This document shows, piece by piece, positions 11,257 to 49,339 of a stretch of 64,000 nucleotides of DNA. The stretch is from NCBI RefSeq assembly GCF_037038585.1, contig NC_092526.1, positions 37,027,501 through 37,091,500 on the forward strand, given 5' to 3'. Position 1 is the stretch's first letter. Every line of letters starts with the position of its first letter. The stretch is from Patagioenas fasciata (Eukaryota; Chordata; Aves; Columbiformes; Columbidae). A program made the position numbers and the translations under genes. The notes under the pieces were generated by a model that worked only from the letters and a program-made list of their open reading frames with translations, was not told the DNA's origin and searched no databases.

Positions 11257-12987
11257 ATGGACGGCCGGGGGCTGCCGGTGCCGCTGGTGCTGGGGCTGCC
11301 ACTGCTGCTGGGGCTGCCGGCGGCGGGGCGCGCCGCCTCCAAGGCTTTGGTGTGCCAGGAGATCACGGTGCCGATGTGCAAGGGCATCGGCTACAACCTC
11401 ACCTACATGCCCAACCAGTTCAACCACGACACGCAGGACGAGGCTGGGCTGGAGGTGCACCAGTTCTGGCCGCTGGTGGAGATCCAGTGCTCCCCGGACC
11501 TGCGCTTCTTCCTCTGCAGCATGTACACCCCCATCTGCCTACCCGACTACACCAAGCCGCTGCCCCCCTGCCGCTCCGTCTGCGAGCGGGCCAAGGCCGG
11601 CTGCTCGCCCATCATGCAGCAGTACGGCTTCGCCTGGCCCGAGAGGATGAGCTGTGACAGCCTGCCGGTGCTGGGGGACACCGAGGTGCTCTGCATGGGA
11701 TACAACCACACAGAAGCTACCACCCTGCCGCCTTTCTTCGGGAAGCCCACACGTCCGGCCAAGGACGCGGCCAAAAACCTGACACCTCTCGGCGGGCAGC
11801 GCTCCTCAGGGTCAGACTGCAGCCGGACCTGCAAGTGCAAATCACCCCTGATCCCCATCTCCAAGGAGTCCCACCCGCTGTACAACCGCATCAGGACTGG
11901 GCAGGTGCCCAACTGCGCCATCCCCTGCTACCAACCCTACTTTACGCAGGATGAGAAGACCTTTGCTACCTTCTGGATCGGTCTCTGGTCTATTCTCTGC
12001 TTCCTCTCCACCTCCACCACTGTGGCCACCTTCCTCATCGACATGGAGCGCTTCAAGTACCCCGAGCGCCCCATCATCTTTCTCTCTGCTTGCTACCTCT
12101 TCGTCTCCATGGGCTACATTGTGCGGTTGGTGGCAGGGCATGCCAACGTGGCTTGCAACCCGGAGCACCACCACATCCACTATGACACCACGGGCCCTGC
12201 CCTCTGCACTGTGGTTTTCCTTCTCCTCTACTTCTTTGGCATGGCCAGCTCCATCTGGTGGGTCATCCTGTCCCTCACCTGGTTCCTGGCAGCCGGCATG
12301 AAGTGGGGCAATGAGGCCATTGCTGGCTACGCGCAGTATTTCCACCTGGCCGCCTGGCTCATCCCCAGTGCCAAATCCATCACTGTGCTGGCACTCAGCT
12401 CTGTGGATGGCGACCCAGTGGCCGGGGTTTGCTACGTGGGCAACCAGAGCCTGGAGAACCTGCGAGGCTTCGTGCTGGCACCACTGGTGGTTTATCTCTT
12501 CACCGGCAGCCTCTTCCTGCTGGCTGGCTTCGTCTCGCTCTTTCGCATCCGCAGTGTGATCAAACAGGGCGGCACCAAGACTGACAAACTGGAGAAGCTG
12601 ATGATCCGCATCGGCATCTTCACCGTGCTCTACACCGTGCCCGCCACCATCGTCATTGCCTGCTACATCTACGAGCAGCACAACCGGGAGGCGTGGGAGC
12701 GGGCGCAGAACTGCTCCTGCCCGGGGGATCCTCACCGCCCCAAGCCTGACTATGCCGTCTTCATGCTCAAGTACTTCATGTGCCTTGTGGTGGGCATCAC
12801 TTCTGGTGTCTGGATCTGGTCTGGCAAGACGCTGGAGTCCTGGAGGCGCTTCACAGCCCGCTGCTGCCGGGCCAGGAAGCCTGCGGGCGCCTCTGTGTAT
12901 GGTGAGGTCAGCCCGGCGCTGGCGGGCAGGACGGTGCTGCCCAGCATGGCCTCCTACCACAAGCAGGTCCCGCTGTCCCACGTGTGA
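11257..12987 (+). CDS. FZD5: Frizzled-5 Wnt receptor (single coding exon)
   Basis: This encodes a 576-residue class F seven-transmembrane receptor for Wnt ligands at the plasma membrane; FZD5 acts mainly in canonical signalling. The start at 11257 is chosen because it is followed at once by a leucine-rich signal peptide (about residues 1-26) and then the frizzled cysteine-rich domain, which has all ten conserved cysteines from C33 on and an N-glycosylation site at N47 (NLT). A Cys-containing linker precedes TM1 (starting near FATFWIGLW). The seven helices end with the Dishevelled-binding KTxxxW motif, KTLESW at about residues 524-529. A 47-residue tail follows, with a Cys pair and a C-terminal S-H-V that fits a class I PDZ ligand. 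Length is close to the mammalian protein (about 585 aa). The CRD, helices and ending QVPLSHV fit FZD5 better than FZD8. The gene is intronless, as is usual for FZD5, and convergent with CCNYL1. Confidence 0.97.
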   Translation: MDGRGLPVPLVLGLPLLLGLPAAGRAASKALVCQEITVPMCKGIGYNLTYMPNQFNHDTQDEAGLEVHQFWPLVEIQCSPDLRFFLCSMYTPICLPDYTKPLPPCRSVCERAKAGCSPIMQQYGFAWPERMSCDSLPVLGDTEVLCMGYNHTEATTLPPFFGKPTRPAKDAAKNLTPLGGQRSSGSDCSRTCKCKSPLIPISKESHPLYNRIRTGQVPNCAIPCYQPYFTQDEKTFATFWIGLWSILCFLSTSTTVATFLIDMERFKYPERPIIFLSACYLFVSMGYIVRLVAGHANVACNPEHHHIHYDTTGPALCTVVFLLLYFFGMASSIWWVILSLTWFLAAGMKWGNEAIAGYAQYFHLAAWLIPSAKSITVLALSSVDGDPVAGVCYVGNQSLENLRGFVLAPLVVYLFTGSLFLLAGFVSLFRIRSVIKQGGTKTDKLEKLMIRIGIFTVLYTVPATIVIACYIYEQHNREAWERAQNCSCPGDPHRPKPDYAVFMLKYFMCLVVGITSGVWIWSGKTLESWRRFTARCCRARKPAGASVYGEVSPALAGRTVLPSMASYHKQVPLSHV

Positions 12988-15111
12988 CCAGAGGGAGCCT
13001 CGGTGACCCCAGCTGCAGGGAGAAGAGAGTGGCAAAGACCCTGGGCCACAGAGGAGTGGGTGGCAGCTGGGCCACCCCCAGTGTCCTCAGCCCCACCGTG
13101 GCAGTGCTGTCCGGGACCGAGCGTGTGCACCTGCAGGGCATGGAGCAGCCGCAGCCCCAGGCAGGGCAAGGAGAGGTGCTGCCAGCGACATGGGTGCAGA
13201 GGGACAGGGGGGCCTGGAACCTGGCACTGCCGTGTGTGCCTCATTTGGGGTCTCGCGCCCTGTTTGGGGTCCAGGGGTTCTGCTGCCTGTGGGCCGGTCA
13301 GGTGGCAGGTAGCCCTCGAGCATTGATTTGTGTCCCCTCTGGGCTGGTCTTGCTGGTGCTGGGGTGAAGGGGAGAGCTGTAACAGGCAAGGTGGGGAGTG
13401 GCCCCCAGCCCTGGGCGATGTACTGACGCTGTCACTGAGCCTCTCACCAGAGCCTGGGGTGTGCGAGGAGAGCAGGGAGCGGGGGCTGCCTCCCTGCCGA
13501 GCAGCTGGGCCTCCCAGGCAGAGAGGGGCAGTGCCCCCAGGGTCCCAAGAGCCCCTGGGCACAGCTGTGTGTTGCAGAGGAGAGGGCTGGGGACCTCTGG
13601 GGTGATGCTGCCACTGGCCCTGCTCGGGCATCAGCATGTTGACTTGGAGGAGGGAGCTGTGCGAGCCAGGGGCTTCACGGGCAGTGGTGGTGCCAGAGGA
13701 AGGGGCTGCAGAGAGGAGCTGCCACCCCACACTCAAACGAGCAGAGACGGGGCCCCAGCTCTCTGCAGAAAGGGGGGAGCAGGTGTCCCCAGAGGTCCCT
13801 TCTCCCCTGGGTGTGCATGTGCCGGCTCTCCCCAGGCAGGGGGCTCGGGGCCCGGCAGGGGCTGGTGCTGGTGGGGGTCAGCTCTTTGGCACTGACTCCC
13901 AGGTTCAACTCACCGCTCGCTGTGGGCAGCCTGCCCGGGGAACAACTTGTGCCGGAGAGTCGAGAGGCTGCTCCGTGATGAGGCTGCTGTCCCAGCACGG
14001 CGTTCACAGGGAGCCTGGGGCACCACTGGCTGCACACCGAGCAGCCTCCTCCTGAGCTGCTGTGCGTGCCGAGAAGGGCTTGATGCTGCTCCGCGCCTCT
14101 CGCCTCTGCAGCGGGGTGAGTTTCTCACGTCTCCCTCGGGCCCCTCCGGCTGCCTGGTGTGAGGTGGCACACAGTGCAACAGCTGATCGTGGCACAACCA
14201 GCCCTACAGGAGCGGCTGCACTCCTGCAGCAGGCAGCGTGTGTCTGGGGGGTTCCGAGCCAGGCTGGCAGTCTGTCGCTCCTGGGGAGCAGCCAGGTTTA
14301 CCAGCCAGCCAGCTTCCACACTTCTTGCTGCTTTTTTCAAAGCTGTGTCTGTCGGAAAGAGTGAGAGTGTACAGTTACTTTAGGAAAACTCAGCAGAGCA
14401 GTCGTGTTCCAGCCCCCCAGCTTTCTGAGCTCTTTTCCCTTCCCCAGGTTGGGCAGCAGGGCACTGACAGAGGGGGTGCCTGGCATGAAGCGGTGCTGAC
14501 AGCTGGTTTCAGTAAGAAGATGATGGCAGGGGGGGTCCTGTTGTCAACTTGACTGAATGCGGTGAGGGGCTGTGGCTGCGGCACAGAACAGGGCACAGCT
14601 GGTGAGAGGTGGCTGCCTCTGGCTTCAGCCTGCTTGTGAAAGCACCCAATTTGTAACTTATTTTCCACTGCCCTAAGTGGTGATCACGTATGTAACTTCC
14701 CAGCCATTGCTTGAGGCCTTTTTTGCCCTCCTTCCAGCATGGCACTGTGACCCGGCCGCTCGAGCGTTGCAGAACAGCTACTGGCTTTGCTCCCGCAGGA
14801 CTGCAAGGATCCGAGGTTGTTCTCAACACCCTCAGACCACTTCAGTCAAGGAGGTTTTCACCTCACTTTAAAACCAAAGCCTGGGAAGTGAGGAGGTGCT
14901 TGAGTGGCATTTCTGCTGATAAAGGCATTGCCAGGGCACTGTGTAAGTGTCTCTGGGGCATCAGCCCCGAGCAGCCGGCAGCACAGGGACCAGGGCTCGG
15001 CAGGGACAGCTCAGCCGCGCAGGTCAGTGCTCTTGCGACACAGGGTTTGCTCCCTCCAGCATGTTGCAGTGCTGCACCGTGGCCAGGATTGCACCATGCT
15101 GTGTTACAAAC

Positions 15112-15146
15112 TGTAAATAGTTGTATTATAGCTCGGTTTGTACATA
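15112..15146 (+). promoter_or_regulatory. Two Pumilio response elements in FZD5 3'UTR
   Basis: TGTAAATA at 15112-15119 and TGTACATA at 15139-15146 both match the PUM1/PUM2 consensus UGUAHAUA exactly. They start 27 nt apart in the predicted FZD5 3'UTR. Pumilio binding normally represses translation or destabilises the mRNA. Use in vivo is inferred. Confidence 0.5.
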
Positions 15147-15803
15147 CCGGAGCCGTAGTGACCTTTGAAACGGGTTTGGGGCATCAGTGTTCTCCGCAGC
15201 AGGGCAGGTCGGGTGCAGGGACGCTGTAATCCTGGGCATTAAATGACTCCAACCTGCTCCAATCCACCCCTCGCCGGACTCCTCTCTTTCTATAGTGCCT
15301 TTTGTAGATACAGCTAAACACACATCATGCAATACAATGAACAAAAACCATGTCAAAGGTGGTGGTGTTTGGTTGGTTGTTTTGTGGTTTTTTTTTTTTT
15401 TTCAAAGTGCAACTGACTGTGTAAAGCTTTTTTTTTTTAAAAAAGCCCAAGATTAGCTACAAACCGTTGCCTATTGAAAAATACAAGAGCATTTTCAGCT
15501 TTGATCTAACGGTAGGTTAATACAATCAACTTGTGTTTGAGCCCAGCTTCTCAGCAACAAGTGGTGGGTGGGGGAAAGGAGCTGTTGCCGTGTGTCCTGT
15601 GTGCTGTAGCCAATTTACATGTTGGTTTTTGCCTTTTCCGTTAATGATGCTGTTGAGTGTTGTTTATATAACTGTATTATATTTTGTGAAAAGCTGAAGA
15701 AATTTTATTCAAAGAGAAGTATTGAGATTAGTTATTTATGAAGACAAAAAAAAAAAGTGTGTGTTGTTTTCTTTGCTTTCATTTCTGCTGGAGTATTAAT
15801 TGC

Positions 15804-15809
15804 TATAAA
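15804..15809 (+). terminator. FZD5: Candidate FZD5 poly(A) signal (TATAAA variant)
   Basis: TATAAA is a known non-canonical polyadenylation hexamer. Here it closes an AT-rich 3'UTR-like stretch and is followed 20-40 nt later by GT-rich sequence, after which base composition changes. The canonical AATAAA at 16757-16762 is an alternative distal signal. Confidence 0.35.
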
Positions 15810-15830
15810 AACTTAACGGGCGGGACACAA

Positions 15831-18660
15831 GGAAGCGTGTGCTGGGGGGCTGTGCCGTGGCCCACCATGGCACTGCGTGTCCCAGTCTGGGTGCAACAAC
15901 CGGGCTCTGCACTGAGCCGGGTTTAATCCTTGGGCTGCCGTGGGTAGATGTGCCCATGACCTCGCCCACAGTGTTTCCTTGACGGGCCAAGGTCACGCCT
16001 TGCTGCTAGAAAGGGGTTAACTATCAACTTTTATTGGGTTTCTGCAGTTTGCACAGTATCAGGTCCTTGCCCTGTCCTGAGGTCAGGCCCTAAAGAGTTG
16101 CTCTTTGATACTGTTGAGGCCAAGCAGATGACAGCTTTTAGTTTGAGTGGTTCGAGTGGCCGATTGGAGGGTCCGTGTTGCCATCTGCTGTGGGCTCGCT
16201 CGTGTTCGGAGGAACAACTTTAGGAAGGACAGCAAGGGGTTAAGGCTGGTGCTGCAGTGACTAATGGTGCAGGACTCTGCTATCTAGTGAGGTGTGTAGG
16301 CACACGCCAGGTCCCACTAGATAGGATCTCTTACCTGGAAGCAGCATTCCCGCAGCCCTGATAAACCTGACAGCCGCACAGCCTGACTCACCTGGTGCCT
16401 CAGTGCTGAGGGATCTGCCCCCCATGCTCACGTACAGGCAGAACACGCGCTCAGGGGCTGATCCTGTCTTGCGTGGGGCAGCTGTTTTGGGCTGTGGAGG
16501 GGACAGGCGCCATGTCTGCACGAGGTTCTCACTGAGGAGCCTAATGCTGGTGCTGCTCCCCTGCTCTGTGTCCCATTTGGTCACCTTAGGCCATCCTCGC
16601 AGCAGTCACTGGCTTCCTTGGGGTTGAACAGTGCAGGTGCAGCACAACTGCAGACCGGGGGCATGGGAATGACTGGCTGGCAGCATGGGGACCATCTGGC
16701 TTCTCAAATAGGTTTTAATGCTACAGAGCAGAAGCTGAAGTGGTTATTTCACCTAAAATAAATGCCTTGTGCACAAAGGCAGCCTGAAACTTTTCTAATC
16801 CTGTGACAAGTAAGCCCATGGTCAGCCAGTTAAATGCTCTTGCCCTAGGGGTGATATGTGTGTGTGGGGGGTGTTAGTGAGCACATTACAGTCCCTTTGG
16901 CAGCATCCTGTAATTCACTGTATGTTGTCAAACAACTTTTTTGGTGCGGGTGTCATTTTCCCAGATAACGTTACGGTAAGTGCTGCTGCACTGTTGTGCT
17001 GTGGGAAATCCCAGCTGGGTCCTGGGGCAGAGCTCACCCTGCCCACCCCTGTGCAAGCTCTTGCCTCAATTGCTCTTCAGTCCTCTTCTGCTTGCTTAGA
17101 TTATGCTTGACGCCTATACTCTTATCAGGAAGCGATGGTCTTGATATTTATTCCACCCCTGAAGTGCCTGTCCTCTTAACTGCTAAACCGAGCCTGGAGT
17201 GGTTCTCATAAAATTCCCTTAGAAACAAAACATACAGTCCCCTACACAAAGGGAAGGAAAGGGCCGCTGAAGCCCAAGGGCATCACGTAGGCCACACACA
17301 CGTCCATGACTCCCCTGCCCCTGCTGACCACTAACATGAGGCTCCTGTTGCTCTTGTCGGTGCTCACATTATTCTTGCTGGGGTGTAACAAACATCGTTA
17401 TTGTCTCTGCAAACAGTATTTACTGCCAGATGGGGAGTGCTGCCCTGGAACTGAATGCAGGCAGAGGCCACCTCAATGCAGGTTAAATATTATTCAGCTG
17501 CCGGGTAAAGAGAAACAAGATATGTCAACCCTATAGCTGGTTGCTCTTCCCTGTGAGCAGTGGTAGGTAACTAATCTAATTCCGGTATTCTAACTACAGT
17601 TTTTCTTTTGCCTTTTTTAAGAAAAGTGCTGCCAACATATGAAGAATAGCGCAAGTTACAGGGCATGCCCCCTCCTGCAGTTCATCTTCCTGCAGAACAA
17701 CCTAAATGTAATTCCTTCTGAAACACTATCACTGCTCATCCCTTCAAAAGGGGGCTGTATGGTTTACTTTTGGTTTACCTAAGAACTCCACTGTGTTTTC
17801 CAGAATCTAACTCCTTTAGGGGGACCAGAGTGTTTGTTAAATGGAATTGCTATTTTTTCCTTTGCTTAAGGAGTTGTAGCTGAGCCCTGTTCAGCATCTG
17901 CTGAATGGATCAAAATGCTATTGACAATGTGCTCTGAGCGATGCTCCAGTTGCACTAAAGCCAGTTAAGGGTCAGGGCAAAATTAAGTTTGCAGCAGCAG
18001 GTTCCTGCAGGATACATTGCAGAAGCAGCCGCCAGCCCAAGGTGTCAGTCACTTGCCATCTGGATCAGCAGGAGGAGCCTCCACCTCATTTGGCAAAAAT
18101 AAGGTAAATTTCCGCCCCAAGTTTGTAGCAAGCACCCTGCAGCTGAACGGCTGCATTTGCAGCAGCAGATGTGTCAGCAAAGTGCATCCAGACCCATCCC
18201 ACAAAGCTGAAGGCACCTGGAAGTGCTAAGGAAAGGAAAGCTCATTAGCAATTAGGTCACAAGTCAATCCAGGAGCTGTTCACTTGTAGCTTCCAATTTA
18301 GTGCTCCTCCAGGGAGGACTTAAAAAACATCGACTGACCTCCGGAGAGACTGGCCATACTTACAGGCCATTGAAGTGCAAAGAAACTGTTGGTGAGTGGT
18401 TATTTGGGCAGCCTGAGTCAAATTCTAAATCCAAAGGGCCTGCGGGAATAGCCAGGGAGCTGCACAAGGCTGTACCAGGCCCACAGCTGCCCCACGGCTC
18501 CCTCTGAGAAAATGAAGGCGAGGGGCTGGTACAGGCACCCCCTGGGGTTTTTCTTTCTTTTTTCATACTTGAGAGAAGCTGCAAAGCACCACATACTTTT
18601 GAAGGGGAATGAAATCAGACAGCTGTACAGAACACACAATTCACCTTTAACTTTAATTAA
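15831..18660. other. Interval between convergent FZD5 and CCNYL1 ends
   Basis: This stretch of about 2.8 kb has no recognised conserved gene. It contains AATAAA on the + strand at 16757 (a possible alternative FZD5 end) and a candidate small cysteine-rich gene around 17.1-17.65 kb, described separately. Otherwise nothing was recognised. Confidence 0.5.
17336..17649 (+). CDS. Candidate small secreted Cys-rich peptide (putative two coding exons)
   Basis: Not recognised as any known gene. The ATG at 17336 has A at -3 and opens a strong hydrophobic leader (MRLLLLLSVLTLFLLG). A basic segment follows with cysteines spaced C-x-C-x9-CC-x4-C-x6-C after the C at the leader end, enough for three disulfides. 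Unspliced, the frame stops at 17536. A GT donor at 17482 (CAG|GTTAAA) and a strong acceptor at 17621 (TTCTAAC branch-like sequence, T-rich tract, AG) would remove 140 bp and end the protein at 17647-17649 after RKVLPTYEE, giving about 57 residues. A second donor at 17516 (CCGG|GTAAAG) would give a longer tail. Upstream, a TTACG|GTAAGT donor at 16975/16976 and a pyrimidine-rich acceptor at 17099 could join a 5'UTR exon. The DGECCPGTEC stretch loosely recalls a von Willebrand C repeat. Coding status is unproven. Confidence 0.35.
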
Positions 18661-18667
18661 AATAGAG

Positions 18668-18673
18668 TTTATT
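18668..18673 (-). terminator. CCNYL1: CCNYL1 poly(A) signal
   Basis: TTTATT on the + strand is AATAAA read on the - strand, about 1.63 kb beyond the CCNYL1 stop codon. It is a plausible 3' end, chosen by position and hexamer only. Confidence 0.5.
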
Positions 18674-20306
18674 AGCTTTTCTTTTAATACAAACATGAGA
18701 AAGGAAAACCACCTGAAGATGTAGCGTTATTTTCAAAATTGAATTGTGATCAATACCTGAAGTGCCAAGTTCCATGATTTGGAAGCCAGGGGCTGACTAA
18801 TTGCATACTGCAAAAGATTATATGCATCACTGTAAGAGTTGAGTGCAGCCGAAGTGTGGGTTACACTCAGGCAGCCCCGCTCTCAAAGGCAGACAGACAG
18901 ACAGACTCGCTGTTCAGTGTAAGCTTCTGGGCCTTGGCTGGAAGAGGAAATGCACAAACCCCGTGCCATTCGGAGGGAGATCTGCTCCTAGGACAAACCG
19001 CCTAGAATCTATTTGGATCCAAGAAGGGAAGATACTACAAAGACTTGGAACAGGAAGAGTCTAATAACACTTATCCTGTTTAGAGTTCAGTTTCAGAGCC
19101 TGAAAGTAAGCTCCATTCCAAAGGCTCAGAAAGAGCAAACCCCAAGTCTCTAGAGTAGTTGCACAAGATAAAATTCATTTTGGAAAAAAAAAAAAAAAAA
19201 AAAAGGTTTTTATAGAAAGCTTTTTGATAATTCTCCATTGAACACAATATTTTTCAATCTACCATGTTAGGTAGTGATGAATTCTCAAACCCATTACTGT
19301 CTCACTATGAATATAAATCCCTCCCAGGAATCAAAGCCCCAAGGAGAGCGAGATGGATGCACACTGGCAGCTTTAGGAACTCCACTGCTAGAGCACAAGA
19401 GACCGGAGTAGAACTCGGAGAAGCAGCGCTGCACACACGCCATTCACCACTGGATTGCTACACTGTTTGGGATGGTGATGATGTTTCCAGACCAACATTC
19501 TCATTCAATGCCTCAGAAAAACATACAGATTGCATCTCTTCCAGAGCAGTTTAAGTCTTAGAAAATGAGAGAAGCACCATAATTCACAAGAAATGCAGCA
19601 TGGACCCTATACATTTTAACAATACATAAAACCATATCTCAGCCCCCAGTCAAAACATTCAAAGTCTTTTGCCAATCTCTACTGGAGTGACTTAGTGGGT
19701 GCAGAGTTGGAATCCCTTCCTGCTGGGCAGCTTCTTGGTTATGAACAGATCACCAAAAATAGCAGCTTTTAGTAGCCAAACCAGGGAAAAGCCGTCAACA
19801 CATGTCTATGCTACTGTTTTCAGCTCCAAAGTGGCTTTATACTTTAAGAGTCCCATGTCTTGTCCTGTTTTTTGTTAGCACTGCATTGATCTGAAATACA
19901 AACGCAGTGAGACTCTGGATGACAGGGGAGAGGAGGGAAGAACATTGTAACTATAGTTGTGTGGTTAGTGTTTGAATTCTAAAATTTAAAACTACTTATT
20001 ATTAAAAACTTCAAGAGTTCACAGCTATAGGCCTACATAGTAAGCAAACATCTGTGGGGAAGAGGAGGAGATAAGTTTTTTTTTGCACCTCTGGATACGT
20101 TAGAAGGAGGAGAGAGTTGATTTGACAATGGTCTTGTTTGTCTTTTGCACCAAGTATGCTCCTCAAGCTCTGGGCTCCCTGGGCTGGCTCACCCCTCTCC
20201 TCCTCGTGCTGGAAGACACCATCACCGCTGGCTTGTGTGCGTGGAGTGGTGGGATTCCTCCGATTCATAGGGATGCTGGTTCACGGTGCTGCGCCTTTCT
20301 CTCTCC
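18674..20306 (-). other. CCNYL1: Predicted CCNYL1 3'UTR
   Basis: Non-coding sequence after the stop, in the terminal exon and reaching a canonical AATAAA at 18673-18668. It includes a pure A run on the + strand (19183-19204), which would be poly-U in the transcript. The extent is inferred from the poly(A) hexamer. Confidence 0.5.
19183..19204. repeat. Poly(A)/poly(T) run
   Basis: An A homopolymer of about 21-22 bp on the + strand within the predicted CCNYL1 3'UTR. No LINE or SINE body was recognised next to it. Confidence 0.8.
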
Positions 20307-48808
<28,502 letters not shown>

Positions 48809-49339
48809 GGAGCTCGGAGCTCCCCCGCCGGGCCCCCGGCGACGCGGCTCCCGGGCTGGGGCGGGAGAGGGGGCGGAGGGGGAGCCGAGGCGCCGGGCGG
48901 AGGGAGGGAGGGAGGGGGGAGGCGGGCCGGGCCTCAGCGCCGCATCACCGCCGCATCACATCATCATCACCGCCGCCTCTGCCCCAGCGGCCGCGCGAGC
49001 CCCCCGCCTCCTGCGCGCGGCGACCAACGGACCTCGCGCGAGCGGCCACCGTCCCCCGGGCCGGGGGGTGCGGGGGGGGGGAGGGGGAGGCCCGGCCCCG
49101 CCTCGCTCCGACCCAATCACCCTCCGCCGGGGCGCCGCGTGACGCCGCTTCACCAATGGGCGCGGAGTTCGTCACGCCGCCGGCGCCCCGCCCCTTCCTG
49201 GCCCGCCCCCCGTCACTCCCCGCGCGCACACGCAGCTCCGGCCACCGCCCTTCGGCCCCGCCCCCTAGGGCGGGGCCACGCCTTTGACCACCCCCCCTAG
49301 CGCCCGGCTCGCGCGGGCCGGCCGCGCACGTGCTGCAGC

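Larger units (their letters stand above)
12988..15830 (+). other. FZD5: Predicted FZD5 3'UTR
   Basis: The sequence after the stop is GC-rich to about 15.2 kb, then becomes AT/T-rich with ATTTA motifs near 15.73 kb, as is typical of a long regulated 3'UTR. It contains two Pumilio-type elements at 15112 and 15139. Candidate poly(A) signals are ATTAAA near 15239 and TATAAA at 15804-15809, the latter followed by a GT-rich stretch. The end is inferred and could be earlier, or later at AATAAA 16757. Confidence 0.5.

Noticed and set aside
11842-13035. 397-codon open frame antisense to FZD5
   Set aside because: Shadow of the GC-rich FZD5 CDS; no domain, His/Glu-rich composition from the complement of conserved codons.
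13003-14055. Several 100-260-codon frames in the FZD5 3'UTR
   Set aside because: GC-rich 3'UTR; translations are low-complexity Gly/Pro/Ser/Ala and overlap in multiple frames.
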